This document shows positions 1 to 8,330 of a stretch of 64,000 nt of DNA, in pieces. Under the pieces are notes generated by a model. It had not been told where the DNA came from. It searched no databases and saw only the letters and a list, made by a program, of their open reading frames with translations. The stretch is from NCBI GenBank assembly GCA_036381895.1, contig DASVBY010000055.1:61019-125018 (forward strand), in the 5' to 3' direction. Positions within the stretch are counted from its first letter, which is position 1; each line of letters opens with the position of its first letter. Made by a program: the position numbers and the translations under genes. Source of the stretch: JACQFZ01 sp036381895 (GTDB lineage Bacteria; Pseudomonadota; Gammaproteobacteria; Acidiferrobacterales; Sulfurifustaceae).

Positions 1-294
1 GCGTTCAATGAAGCGATGGAAGATGCCAGGCGCTCGGGCTCGCTCGACGTTCCGCTGCACCTGCGCAACGCGCCGACGCGGCTCATGAAGGAGCTCGGCT
101 ACGGGGCGGGCTATCGCTACGCGCACGACGAGGCCGACGCGTATGCGGCGGGCGTCGACTACTTTCCGGACGGGATGGCGCCCAAGACGTACTACCGTCC
201 GGCGCCGCGCGGGCTCGAGGAGCGCATCGCGGCGCGGCTCGCGGAGCTGCGCGAGCGCGACCGGGTGGTGCGCGCAGGAAAGCCCAAGGCGTGA
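1..294 (+). CDS. rarA: RarA/MgsA replication-associated recombination ATPase, C-terminal part
   Basis: The window opens inside this gene; 97 codons and the stop are present. The visible segment is the tetramerisation tail of the RarA (MgsA) family of clamp-loader-like AAA+ ATPases. It is recognised by VPLHLRNAPTRLMKELGYG, then GYRYAHDEADAYAAG, YFPDGM, and an arginine/glutamate-rich helix at the end. RarA acts in the cytoplasm at stalled replication forks. The ATPase core lies outside the window. The Sel1-repeat gene starts 16 bases after the stop. Confidence 0.9.
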   Translation, partial: AFNEAMEDARRSGSLDVPLHLRNAPTRLMKELGYGAGYRYAHDEADAYAAGVDYFPDGMAPKTYYRPAPRGLEERIAARLAELRERDRVVRAGKPKA

Positions 295-310
295 TACCGC
301 CGGGGGGCAT

Positions 311-796
311 ATGGTTGCGATAGGAAACACCGATCGCCGGCGCGCGGAGCCGCTCCTTGCCGGCGTCGCGGCATTGATGCTGGCGATCTCGGTGCCTGTG
401 GCTGCCGATGTCGCCGCGGGGCGGGCGGCGTGCGATGCCCACAGCTACCGCGAGGCACTGCGCCTGTTCCGCCCCCTCGCCGAGCAGGGCGACGTGCAGG
501 CGCAGTACTACCTCGGGCGCATGTACGAGAAGGGCCAGGGGGTGCGCAAGAACGCGGCGCAGGCGCGCAAGTGGTATACGCGCGCCGCCGAAGGCGGTAC
601 CGCGCCGGCGCAGTACCGCGTCGCGGTCGCGCACGCGTGCGGCCTCGGGGGGCTGGAGCGCGATCGCGCGGCGGCGGTCGCGTGGCTGCAGCGATCGGCG
701 GAAGGCGGTTACAAGCGGGCGCAGCGGGTGCTTGCCGGGGCGTACGCCGAAGGGCGCTCCGGACTGCCTGTCGACGCGCGCCGCGCCGAGTGCTGA
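311..796 (+). CDS. Exported Sel1-repeat protein
   Basis: This 161-residue protein has a basic N-terminus and a hydrophobic stretch (about residues 16-34, ending in VAADVA) that looks like a signal peptide. About three Sel1/TPR-like repeats follow, seen in AQYYLGRMYEKGQGV, KWYTRAAEGG and WLQRSAEGGYKRAQ. Such repeats mediate protein-protein contacts, often in the periplasm. The ATG at 311 is preferred over an upstream in-frame start because a GGGGG ribosome site sits just before it and because it puts the signal peptide at the N-terminus. The specific partner is unknown. Confidence 0.75.
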   Translation: MVAIGNTDRRRAEPLLAGVAALMLAISVPVAADVAAGRAACDAHSYREALRLFRPLAEQGDVQAQYYLGRMYEKGQGVRKNAAQARKWYTRAAEGGTAPAQYRVAVAHACGLGGLERDRAAAVAWLQRSAEGGYKRAQRVLAGAYAEGRSGLPVDARRAEC

Positions 797-819
797 AGAC
801 GCAAGGCGGAGGCGCAGGG

Positions 820-1194
820 ATGACGCAGGTCCTCGCGATAGCGGCCGGCGGCGCCCTCGGGAGCGTGCTGCGCTACGGAGTGTCGTACGCGGTGCACGGG
901 CTCTTCGGGCGGGGCTTTCCGTACGGCACGCTCGCGGTCAACGTGCTCGGGTGTGTGGCGATGGGTTACCTGTGGGTGCTGTTTCTCGAGCGCCCGGGCG
1001 CCGGAGCGGTCGCGAGGGCGGGGGTGCTCGTCGGGCTGCTCGGGGGCTTCACTACGTTTTCAGCATTCTCGATCGAAACGCTCAATCTGCTGCGCGAAGG
1101 CGCCTGGCAGCGGGCGGCGCTCTATGTGCTCCTCAGCATCGCGCTCTGTCTCGCCGGCACGTGCATCGGAGTGCTCGTCGCGCGGTATGCTTGA
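820..1194 (+). CDS. crcB: CrcB/FluC fluoride ion channel
   Basis: This 124-residue protein is the normal length for the family and has four hydrophobic segments. Family motifs are GGALGSVLRYG at the N-terminus, the NVLGC segment of helix 2, and GFTTFSAFSIET, which contains the pore-lining Phe/Thr/Ser residues. FluC proteins are dual-topology dimers that export fluoride across the inner membrane. The gene starts 24 bases after the Sel1 gene and serS follows 41 bases later, so co-transcription is likely. I saw no fluoride riboswitch upstream. Confidence 0.93.
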   Translation: MTQVLAIAAGGALGSVLRYGVSYAVHGLFGRGFPYGTLAVNVLGCVAMGYLWVLFLERPGAGAVARAGVLVGLLGGFTTFSAFSIETLNLLREGAWQRAALYVLLSIALCLAGTCIGVLVARYA

Positions 1195-1235
1195 GCGCAT
1201 GAATGATTTCCAACTGCTAGCAGGGACAGATTCGC

Positions 1236-2519
1236 ATGATCGATCCGCGCCTGTTTCGAACCCAGCTCGATGATGTCGCGCGCCGTCTCGCGCGCCGCGG
1301 CGTGGCGCTCGACGTCGCACGCTTTCAGGCGCTCGAGGAAGAGCGCAAGGCCGTGCAGGTCGAGACACAGCGCCTGCAGCAGAGCCGCAACGAGCTCGCG
1401 AAGCGCATCGGGCAGGCCAAGGCCAGGGGCGAGGACGCGAGCGAGCTCCTCGCGGCGGCGGGGCGCTTGCCGGAGCAGCTCAGGCAGGCGGAGGCGAAGC
1501 TCGCCGAGATCCAGGCGCAGCTCGAAGAGTACCTTCTCGGCGTGCCGAACCTGCCGCACGCGAGCGTGCCGGACGGCTCGGGGGAGCAGGACAACGTCGA
1601 GGTGCGTCGCTGGGGCGAGCCGCCGGCCTTTGCGTTCGAGCCGAGGGATCACGTCGACGTCGGTGCCCGCCTGGGACAGCTGGATTTCGACGCGGCGGCG
1701 AAGCTGACCGGCGCACGCTTCGTGGTGATGCAGGGCGAGCTCGCGCGGCTGCAGCGCGCGCTGATCCAGTTCATGCTCGATCTGCACACCCGCGAGCACG
1801 GCTATACCGAAGTGTACGTGCCGTACCTGGTGAACGCGGCGAGCCTGCGCGGGACCGGGCAGCTTCCGAAGTTCGAGGCCGATCTGTTCGCGGTCAGGGG
1901 TGAGCCGCGGTATTACCTGATCCCGACCGCCGAAGTGCCGGTTACGAACCTGGTGCGCGACGAAATCATCGACGCCGGCCGGTTGCCGCTGCGCTACGTG
2001 TGCCACACGCCGTGCTTCCGCAGCGAAGCGGGCTCGCACGGCAAGGATACGCGCGGCATGATTCGCCAGCACCAGTTCGAGAAAGTGGAGCTGGTGCAGA
2101 TCGTGCGGCCGCAGGACTCCTACGCCGCGCTCGAGGAGCTCACGGCGCACGCCGAGGAGGTGCTGAAGCGCCTCGAACTGCCGTATCGCGTCGTGGCGCT
2201 CTGCACCGGCGATCTCGGCTTCGGTTCCGCCAAGACGTACGACATCGAGGTCTGGCTTCCGGGTCAACAGTGCTATCGCGAGATTTCTTCCTGCAGCAAC
2301 TTCGAGGATTTTCAGGCTCGGCGGCTGCAGGCACGCTGGCGCAATCCTGCGACCGGCAAGCCGGAGCTCGTGCACACCCTCAACGGCTCCGGGCTCGCTG
2401 TCGGCCGTACCGTCGTCGCGATCCTCGAGAATTTCCAGGACGAGAAGGGTGGCGTGGCAATTCCGGATGCGCTGCGGCCCTACCTGGGCGGGATGTCGCG
2501 CATCGAGCCGGCCGCATAG
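1236..2519 (+). CDS. serS: Seryl-tRNA synthetase
   Basis: This 427-residue class II synthetase charges tRNA-Ser and selenocysteine tRNA. Residues about 1-105 form the long antiparallel coiled-coil tRNA-binding arm, rich in Glu, Arg and Leu. The catalytic core carries motif 2 (CFRSEAGSHGKDTRGMIRQH) and motif 3 (NGSGLAVGRTVVAILENFQ). The ATG at 1236 gives the family-typical MIDPRLFR start. It follows crcB in the same direction. A tRNA-Ser gene lies about 900 bases downstream. Confidence 0.97.
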   Translation: MIDPRLFRTQLDDVARRLARRGVALDVARFQALEEERKAVQVETQRLQQSRNELAKRIGQAKARGEDASELLAAAGRLPEQLRQAEAKLAEIQAQLEEYLLGVPNLPHASVPDGSGEQDNVEVRRWGEPPAFAFEPRDHVDVGARLGQLDFDAAAKLTGARFVVMQGELARLQRALIQFMLDLHTREHGYTEVYVPYLVNAASLRGTGQLPKFEADLFAVRGEPRYYLIPTAEVPVTNLVRDEIIDAGRLPLRYVCHTPCFRSEAGSHGKDTRGMIRQHQFEKVELVQIVRPQDSYAALEELTAHAEEVLKRLELPYRVVALCTGDLGFGSAKTYDIEVWLPGQQCYREISSCSNFEDFQARRLQARWRNPATGKPELVHTLNGSGLAVGRTVVAILENFQDEKGGVAIPDALRPYLGGMSRIEPAA

Positions 2520-2584
2520 GCGAGAAGCGGAGCCGGGCGCGACCGTCAATCGGGCACGATGCTTGGCCGCTCAAGGAAGCAAGA

Positions 2585-2605
2585 ACGCCCGCCGTCGGGG
2601 GGCGT
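2585..2605 (+). terminator. Weak hairpin after serS
   Basis: ACGCCC and GGGCGT form a 6-bp stem with a 9-base loop in the 106-base gap between the convergent serS and barrel-protein genes. There is no U-run, so its terminator role is uncertain. Confidence 0.3.
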
Positions 2606-2625
2606 CTCGCCGTAGCGCGTCGGAC

Positions 2626-3270
2626 CTAGAACGGCAGCATTGCCGAGAACAGGAACGCCGTCCGATCGACTCCGCCGTAGTGAAGGACACCGAGCTTCAT
2701 CGTTACGTCCGACCGGGTGAGCGCAACCCCGGCGCCATAGACGGCATCGGTATCCTTGCGCGAGTGCGTCTCGGACATGAACGTTGATGAGGGAGAGCCG
2801 AGCGGATCCTTCGGGGTCGTGGTGGTCACGAGCCTGTGCTCGACCTCCTGCTCGTATCGGTGGACCCCGGCTTCCCCGTAGAAGGACAGAGACTCGGTGA
2901 GCGCAAAAAAGCGCCCGAGCTTCAGGGCGACGGTGCGGACCGTCTCCTCGCTCACGGCGAACGAGTCAAAGTTTGAAGCAGGGTCCTCGCCCTCGTGTAC
3001 GTCATCGCGGCCCGTTTCATCGAGGAAGTCGAAGGCGAGCTCGACGTACCACGCGGTCCAGCGGTGGCCGATGGACAGCGAGTAGGCGGTGCCAGTGTCG
3101 CTCTCGCTCTCGCGTACCGTCGCGACCGGGTGAGCCGGCGTCAATGCCGGCGCCGGGACGTCGTTGTCGGTCTGGGCACCAAGGCCGAGACCAAGGTAGT
3201 ACCCGGCTCGCACCGGCGCCGCGGGCAGCAGAATCGTCAGGACGGAAAGGAGCAAGAACAAACGCTTCAT
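2626..3270 (-). CDS. Probable outer-membrane beta-barrel protein
   Basis: This 214-residue protein starts MKRLFLLLSVLTILL, a clear signal peptide probably cleaved after VRA. The rest consists of alternating beta-strand-like segments (YYLGLGLGAQ, TAYSLSIGHRWTAWYVELAFDF, LSFYGEAGVHRY). The C-terminus FLFSAMLPF ends in phenylalanine, the signature recognised by the BAM machinery. I place the start at 3270 because an AGCAGG precedes it; an in-frame ATG at 3297 would add nine residues before the signal peptide. It resembles small OmpW/OmpA-like barrels in general architecture only. The ligand is unknown. Confidence 0.7.
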   Translation of the reverse strand: MKRLFLLLSVLTILLPAAPVRAGYYLGLGLGAQTDNDVPAPALTPAHPVATVRESESDTGTAYSLSIGHRWTAWYVELAFDFLDETGRDDVHEGEDPASNFDSFAVSEETVRTVALKLGRFFALTESLSFYGEAGVHRYEQEVEHRLVTTTTPKDPLGSPSSTFMSETHSRKDTDAVYGAGVALTRSDVTMKLGVLHYGGVDRTAFLFSAMLPF

Positions 3271-3404
3271 ACCTGCTTGGGTCGTAGTTTGGCTCATAGT
3301 CTCGAGCGGTGAAGCGGGGGAAACGCGCGATCACGCGCCCGGCGGCGCGGGCCGGCCGCGTGCGACCGCGGTCGCAACCACGAACGAGCGTGATGCAGAG
3401 TGGT

Positions 3405-3492
3405 TGGCGGAGAGGGAGGGATTCGAACCCCCGGAGCCTTTCGGCTCAACGGTTTTCAAGACCGCCGCCTTAAACCGCTCGGCCACCTCTCC
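3405..3492 (-). tRNA. tRNA-Ser (anticodon UGA)
   Basis: Read on the minus strand it begins GGAGAGGTGGCCGAG and ends with CCTCTCC, discriminator G and an encoded CCA. The anticodon loop is CTTGAAA with TGA as anticodon. A long variable arm (TTGAGCC..GGCTCCG) marks it as class II tRNA-Ser. The T-loop GGTTCGAATCC is canonical. Confidence 0.95.
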
Positions 3493-3528
3493 GATGCGCG
3501 CGCCGGGTCCGGCGCGCCGATGCGCGGC

Positions 3529-3558
3529 ATTTAACGTGAAACCGCGCCAAAGATCCAA
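3529..3558 (-). promoter_or_regulatory. Candidate sigma-70 promoter for tRNA-Ser
   Basis: On the minus strand the sequence reads TTGGAT-N18-TTAAAT, ending 36 bases before the tRNA 5' end. A GC-rich inverted repeat lies between the -10 element and the tRNA. Support is positional and by consensus only. Confidence 0.45.
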
Positions 3559-3621
3559 CTCGCGATCCGCCGGGCCGGAGGTGCCGGCGCGGCCCGAGGT
3601 CGCGCCGGCACCTGTACGCCA

Positions 3622-4149
3622 TCAGCCGGTGGTCGCGACCTTGCTGCGGATATGCGTCGGTCCGGCCCGCTTTTCGATCTCCTGGCGCACCTCGTCGCGT
3701 AGCCCAAGCCCGAAAGCGGCTTCGGCGACGACGAAGAGCGGACCGATGATGAGGCCCACGATGTCGTCGAGGAACGCCGGCTTGCGCCCTTCGTAATAAT
3801 GGCCGATGAACTGGATGATCCAGCCGATCACGAACAGCGCAATACCGGTGGTCAGCCAGACGGCGGTCGTCTGCGCCGCCACCCAGCTCCCGAGCCAGAG
3901 GAGGAGGACGTTCAGCACGGCCATGGCGATGCCGAAGCGCATATCGAGCACCAGATAGAAGACACTCGCGGTGAGTACCACGAGGACGGCCGGCGTCACG
4001 GCGATGCCGACGTCGAGGAACGCCGGACGCGAGAGGAGCGCGATGACCGCGATGACGATCATGGGGATGCCCACGAAGTGCGTCGCGATGTTGCGGCGGT
4101 CGCGGTGATAGGCCGCGTACTGTGCCAGGTGATCGGTCAGAGTGCGCAT
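3622..4149 (-). CDS. Mpo1-like (DUF962) membrane protein
   Basis: This 175-residue integral membrane protein has four to five hydrophobic helices. The family signature is visible in LAQYAAYHRDRRNIATHFVGIP near the start and QFIGHYYEGRKPAFLDD later. The conserved His residues of these motifs are thought to bind iron in the yeast homologue Mpo1, a fatty-acid alpha-oxidation dioxygenase. Whether the bacterial protein has that activity is inference. The ATG at 4149 is chosen because GGAGG lies six bases upstream. It diverges from the dehydrogenase gene at 4340. Confidence 0.8.
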   Translation of the reverse strand: MRTLTDHLAQYAAYHRDRRNIATHFVGIPMIVIAVIALLSRPAFLDVGIAVTPAVLVVLTASVFYLVLDMRFGIAMAVLNVLLLWLGSWVAAQTTAVWLTTGIALFVIGWIIQFIGHYYEGRKPAFLDDIVGLIIGPLFVVAEAAFGLGLRDEVRQEIEKRAGPTHIRSKVATTG

Positions 4150-4339
4150 AGGTCCTCCGAAGGTTCGTGGCTGCGCAGCGGCGCCGGGAGCGGCGCGAGC
4201 GCTGCGCATCAAGATACCCCTGCAGCGGCGGTCTTACCAAGCGGCCGCCGACTGCCGCGGCGCGGGCCCGGCGGCGTTGTCGCGACCGGAGGGTCCGGTT
4301 AGAGTCCGGGTCGCCATGAACGTTACAGCAGGAGCTTCT

Positions 4340-5194
4340 ATGTCGATCAAGAAAGTCGGCGTCGTCGGCGCCGGGACGATGGGAAACGGCATCGCGCAGG
4401 TGTGCGCCGCGGCCGGGGTGCCGGTCGCGATGCTCGACGTCAACCAGGCGGCGCTCGACCGCGGCCTCGCCACCGTGCGCCAGAGCCTGGAACGGCTCGT
4501 CGCCAAGGGGAAGCTGTCGGCGCCCGAACGGGACGCGGTCCTCGAGCGCATCCGGCCCACCTTGAGTCAGGCCGATCTCGCCGATGCCGACCTCCTCATC
4601 GAAGCCGCGACCGAGAACGAGGAGCTGAAGCTGAAGCTCCTGGCGCAGCTCGACGAGGTGCTGGGCCCGCAGGCGCTGATCGCATCCAACACGTCGTCGA
4701 TCTCGATCACGCGCCTCGCCGCCGCCACGCGTCGCCCGGATCGCTTCATCGGGATGCACTTCTTCAATCCGGTGCCGGTGATGGCGCTGGTCGAGCTGAT
4801 TCGCGGCGTGCAGACGAGCGACGCCACGCACGCGGCGGCCGCGGCGTTCGTGCAGCAGATCGGCAAGCATCCGATCACGGTGCGCAACAGCCCCGGCTTC
4901 GTCGTGAACCGCATCCTGTGCCCCATGATTAACGAGGCGTTCATGGTGCTCGGGGAGGGGCTCGCGAGCGCGGAGGACATCGACGAGGGCATGAAGCTCG
5001 GGTGCAACCATCCGATCGGTCCGCTCGCGCTCGCCGATCTCATCGGGCTCGACACGATGCTCGCTGTGATGGAAGTGCTGCACGCGCAGTTCGGCGACCC
5101 GAAGTACCGGCCGGCACTGATGCTGCGCGAGCTCGTCGCGGCCGGCCGCCTCGGGCGCAAGAGCGGCTGGGGCGTGTATCGCTACGCGAAGTAG
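4340..5194 (+). CDS. 3-hydroxyacyl-CoA (3-hydroxybutyryl-CoA) dehydrogenase
   Basis: This 284-residue NAD-dependent enzyme oxidises L-3-hydroxyacyl-CoA to 3-ketoacyl-CoA in beta-oxidation or butyrate-type pathways. The N-terminal Rossmann domain has VGVVGAGTMGNG. HFFNPVPVM contains the catalytic histidine, followed by the all-helical C-terminal domain (GFVVNRILCPMINEA). Length matches the stand-alone PaaH/HbdA group. ATG 4340 has AGGAGC just upstream; an ATG at 4317 is less well placed. ETF-QO and ETF, which also serve fatty-acid oxidation, lie 13 kb away, not in an operon with it. Confidence 0.88.
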   Translation: MSIKKVGVVGAGTMGNGIAQVCAAAGVPVAMLDVNQAALDRGLATVRQSLERLVAKGKLSAPERDAVLERIRPTLSQADLADADLLIEAATENEELKLKLLAQLDEVLGPQALIASNTSSISITRLAAATRRPDRFIGMHFFNPVPVMALVELIRGVQTSDATHAAAAAFVQQIGKHPITVRNSPGFVVNRILCPMINEAFMVLGEGLASAEDIDEGMKLGCNHPIGPLALADLIGLDTMLAVMEVLHAQFGDPKYRPALMLRELVAAGRLGRKSGWGVYRYAK

Positions 5195-5387
5195 AGGCTG
5201 GCCGGGTACGGCGGCCCCGCGCCCGACGCCGCGCACGCGGGTGCGTCCAGCTGCCCGCTGGCGCATTACCCCGGACGAATCTGCGCGAATGGCGGCCGCC
5301 TGGCTCGGTCTTACTTCGTGTTCGAGGAGCCGAACCGGCCGTACGAAACGGAAGCGGCGAATCAGGAGCCAAAGGAGGGTGCAAGTC

Positions 5388-6626
5388 ATGGACGAACGCC
5401 GAACGATCTCCGGCGCGGGCGCCGGGCCGATGGGGGTGCTCGCGAGCGCCGTGCTCGGAGCCGTGCTCATGTACTACTTCGATCCATCGCGCGGTCGCTA
5501 CCGGCGGGCGCTGGTGCGCGATCGGCTGGTGCATGCGGCGCACAAGCTGCAGGCGGGTCTCGACGCGGCGTTGCGGGACATGCGCAACCGCATCGAGGGA
5601 CTGGGCGCTTCGCTGCGAACCTATTTCGTTCCCATGCCGGCGAGCGATCCGGTGCTCGCGGAACGCGTGCACGCGAAGATCGGCCGGCTGGTATCGCATC
5701 CCGGCTCGATCGAGGTGACCGCACACGAGGGCGTGGTGACGTTGAGCGGGCCGATTCTCGCGGAGGAAGTCCAGCGGCTCATCGCCGGAGCCCTCGAAGT
5801 GCCCGGCGTGAGCGGCGTCGTCGATCGGCTGGAGGTGTATGCCTCACCCGAGCACGTCCCGGGTCTGCAAGGCGGCCGGCCGACGCCCGGTGAGCGGTCG
5901 GCGTTCTTCCAGACGAACTGGTCGCCGGCCGCGCGCCTGGTCGGCGGCGCGGCAGGCGCCTCCCTGTTCCTGTACGCGCTGCGCCGGCGCGGCCCGCTGC
6001 GCGTGCCGTTCGCTGCCGCCGGCGTGCTGGTGTCCGCGCGGGCGGCGACCAACCTCGAGGTCCGCCGGCTGCTCGGCATCGGGACGCCGCGGCATGCCGT
6101 CGAGGTGCAGAAAGCGATCCGTATCAACGCACCTGCCGAACGGGTCTTCGCAGTATGGGCCAACTTCGAGGAGTTCCCGCGGATCATGACCCACGTCAAG
6201 CGAGTGCGCGCGCTCGACGATGGGCGCCTGGGGAAGCGCTGGCGCTGGACGGTGCGCGGACCGAGCGGCATCTACGTGGACTTCGACACCGTGATCACCG
6301 CGTTGGAACCGAACCGGCTGATCGCGTGGCGCACCGAGCCGGGTTCGCCGGTTCAGCATGCCGGACAGGTGCAGTTTCATGCGCACGACGACAACGCGAC
6401 GACCGTGGAGGTGCGGATGACCTACAACCCGGCCGCCGGCGCGCTCGGCCATGGTGTCGCGAAGCTCTTCCGCGCCGATCCCAAGCGCCGGATGAACGAC
6501 GATATGCTGCGGCTGAAGACGTACATCGAGACCGGCATCGCGGCGCACGATGCGGCGGCGCAGGCGGCGGGCGCGCGGCCGTCGGCGGCGGGCAAGCCTG
6601 GCGGCGCGGCGCGGCTCGTGCACTGA
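5388..6626 (+). CDS. BON-domain and SRPBCC (CoxG-like) domain protein
   Basis: This 412-residue protein has three visible parts. Residues about 9-50 resemble YtxH-type membrane-anchored stress proteins (GVLASAVLGAVLMYYFDPSRGRYRR, quoted in two pieces: a glycine/alanine anchor, then FDPSRGRYRR). Residues about 90-150 form a BON domain (GSIEVTAHEGVVTLSGP). Residues about 235-395 form an SRPBCC/polyketide-cyclase fold (RINAPAERVFAVWANFEEF). A second hydrophobic segment lies near residues 185-225. BON domains bind phospholipid or membrane; SRPBCC folds bind hydrophobic ligands. The substrate is unknown. AAAGGAGGG precedes ATG 5388. Confidence 0.75.
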   Translation: MDERRTISGAGAGPMGVLASAVLGAVLMYYFDPSRGRYRRALVRDRLVHAAHKLQAGLDAALRDMRNRIEGLGASLRTYFVPMPASDPVLAERVHAKIGRLVSHPGSIEVTAHEGVVTLSGPILAEEVQRLIAGALEVPGVSGVVDRLEVYASPEHVPGLQGGRPTPGERSAFFQTNWSPAARLVGGAAGASLFLYALRRRGPLRVPFAAAGVLVSARAATNLEVRRLLGIGTPRHAVEVQKAIRINAPAERVFAVWANFEEFPRIMTHVKRVRALDDGRLGKRWRWTVRGPSGIYVDFDTVITALEPNRLIAWRTEPGSPVQHAGQVQFHAHDDNATTVEVRMTYNPAAGALGHGVAKLFRADPKRRMNDDMLRLKTYIETGIAAHDAAAQAAGARPSAAGKPGGAARLVH

Positions 6627-6833
6627 GCGACGAATCTGCCGCCCGGTACCCGACGCGTACGCGACGCGGTAAGCGCCCGCGAGGCAGCGGCGCGGGAGCG
6701 GCGCCGGTCGTGCGCTCCTCGATGCCGAATCCCGAGTCCTTGCTGCACGCCGACGGTGCACTCGACTTACCTCTGGCAGGGCGCTCGGTCGTCGTCTCTG
6801 CACAACAGCCGATCGGTGGGCCGCGTCGTTCAA

Positions 6834-6861
6834 TTCACATCCGGTGATTTTTTGCTTTAAT
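6834..6861 (+). promoter_or_regulatory. Candidate promoter for the lysine-rich protein
   Basis: TTCACA-N16-TTTAAT, each hexamer one base from consensus, lies in an AT-rich patch about 90 bases before the ATG at 6954. The rest of the 327-base gap 6627-6953 holds nothing I recognise. Confidence 0.5.
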
Positions 6862-6953
6862 TGATCGACGGACGCGCCGCTGTTTCGCGTCCGCTCGAAC
6901 GAACTCGGGCGCCCGCCTGCCGCCGAGCCGCAGGCAAACAACGGAGAGAATCG

Positions 6954-7505
6954 ATGGCAGCCAGAAAGAAAGCCAAGAAGAGCAACGTCAAGAAGGCGAA
7001 GAAGACGAAAAAAACGAAGAAGAGCAAGAAAACGAAGAAGACGAAGAACGCTACGAGAGGTAAGAAGGCCGCGAAGAAAGCGGCCGCACGCAAGGGCGCC
7101 GGCAGGAGGCGCAAGAAAGCGCAGCCCAAGGCACGGGGGAAGAAGCCGCGCGCGAAGAAGCAGGCAAAGCGCGCGACGCGCAGGCCGGCAGCGAAGCGGC
7201 CGGCGGTCGCGATGGGTCGCGCGGCACCGGCCGCCGAACCGGCGGCGGTTTCCGGCGAGCGCATCGGCGTCGTCACGGAGTATCAGCCGCACCTCGCATT
7301 GGCGACCGTGCAGCTCGAGAACGGCAGCCTGCGGGTGGGGGAGATGGTGCGCATCAAGGGCAACAGCAGCGATTTCACGCAAACGGTGGGATCGCTCCAG
7401 GTGGATCACGTGTACGTGGATGAAGTGCACGCCGGCCAGACGTTCGGCCTGCGCGTGAACCAGCACGCGCGCGAGCAGGACGTCGTCTACAAGGTGCTGC
7501 AGTAG
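6954..7505 (+). CDS. Lysine-rich histone-like tail fused to an EF-Tu-like barrel domain
   Basis: This 183-residue protein is bipartite. Residues about 1-86 are almost only Lys, Ala, Arg and Thr with repeated KKTKKTKK and AKK units, like histone-H1-type or AlgP-type nucleic-acid-binding tails. After a short Ala/Pro linker, residues about 100-183 (IGVVTEYQPHLALATVQLEN ... KGNSSDFTQTVGSLQVDHVYVDEV) resemble the EF-Tu domain-2-like beta-barrel of small translation-elongation-factor-like proteins and U32 peptidase C-termini. GGAGAG precedes ATG 6954. A strong hairpin terminator follows. A role in RNA or ribosome binding is inference. Confidence 0.75.
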   Translation: MAARKKAKKSNVKKAKKTKKTKKSKKTKKTKNATRGKKAAKKAAARKGAGRRRKKAQPKARGKKPRAKKQAKRATRRPAAKRPAVAMGRAAPAAEPAAVSGERIGVVTEYQPHLALATVQLENGSLRVGEMVRIKGNSSDFTQTVGSLQVDHVYVDEVHAGQTFGLRVNQHAREQDVVYKVLQ

Positions 7506-7510
7506 TCTGC

Positions 7511-7541
7511 CGAGGCGGCGCGGCTCGCCCGCGCCGCCTCG
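7511..7541. terminator. Bidirectional hairpin terminator
   Basis: A perfect 13-bp stem (CGAGGCGGCGCGG paired with its complement) closes a 5-base loop. It lies between the convergent lysine-rich gene and the anti-sigma gene. Confidence 0.75.
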
Positions 7542-7547
7542 CTCTTC

Positions 7548-8330
7548 CTACTCGCTGTGCGGTTTCTGCGGCCACATGGCGATGTCGCGATAGACGGCTT
7601 CGGCCACCTCGAGCAGCTCTTCGCGCCCAAGCTCGCCCGAGAGCGCATAGCCGAAACCGCCTTCGATCCAGTAGAACGTGCTCACGCCGTTCTGCTCGGC
7701 GTAGCGAAACGATGTTTCTCGCGCCTGCTCGGGGCTGCCAGCTACATACAAGGTAAGGCGCCGCCCGCGCACGTCCTCGTACATGAGCTGCGCGGCCGCC
7801 CGCTCCTCGGCGGGCAGCAGGCGGCCGCCCACGAGGCGGTACCCGGCATCTCCGAGGTAGGGCGCCCGCAGCGGTGCGCCCAGCCGCTTCGACAGCCAGC
7901 CGACGAGATGTTCTTCCTGCTGCGCGCCGACCTCGACCGGATGCAGGACTTCCGGCGTGTAAACCCGGTACGCGGCCGCTGCCTGCACGGCGAGCGCATC
8001 GCCGAATGCCGGCCGCGGGTCGGCGGCGCCCCGCAGGAACCATCCGGCGGCGCCGGCGAGCAGCAGCGACGCTGCGAACGCCGCATGGCGCAGCCACGAC
8101 GGGCGGCGCTCGCGAAGCGTCGGCACGCGCTGCAGACGTTCGGGGACCGGTTCCTCGAGGAGCGGATCGAGTGCTGCGCGCAGCAGCAGGTTCAGTCGAC
8201 GATACGCTTCGACGCGGCGCGCGGCTTCCGGCTCCGCGCGCAAACGCATCTCTACCTGCGCGCGCTCGGCGGGCGCGAGCGCGTCGTCCACGTAGGCGTG
8301 CAATTGCTCCTCGTTCGACAGCGAACTCAC
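7548..8330 (-). CDS. Transmembrane anti-sigma factor
   Basis: This 260-residue protein has an N-terminal cytoplasmic helical segment (LHAYVDDALAPAERAQVEMRL) typical of anti-sigma domains. One transmembrane helix lies near residues 84-100 (AAFAASLLLAGAAGWFL), followed by a periplasmic C-terminal domain. The start is a GTG that overlaps the TGA of the sigma-factor gene by four bases, so the two are translationally coupled. By family rule it should hold the partner ECF sigma factor at the inner membrane until a periplasmic signal arrives. No zinc-binding HxxxCxxC motif is present. Confidence 0.85.
   Translation of the reverse strand: MSSLSNEEQLHAYVDDALAPAERAQVEMRLRAEPEAARRVEAYRRLNLLLRAALDPLLEEPVPERLQRVPTLRERRPSWLRHAAFAASLLLAGAAGWFLRGAADPRPAFGDALAVQAAAAYRVYTPEVLHPVEVGAQQEEHLVGWLSKRLGAPLRAPYLGDAGYRLVGGRLLPAEERAAAQLMYEDVRGRRLTLYVAGSPEQARETSFRYAEQNGVSTFYWIEGGFGYALSGELGREELLEVAEAVYRDIAMWPQKPHSE

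Noticed and set aside
3331..3558. Minus-strand ORF reading GEVAERFKAAVLKT
   Set aside because: It is the translation of the tRNA-Ser gene, a well-known spurious protein.
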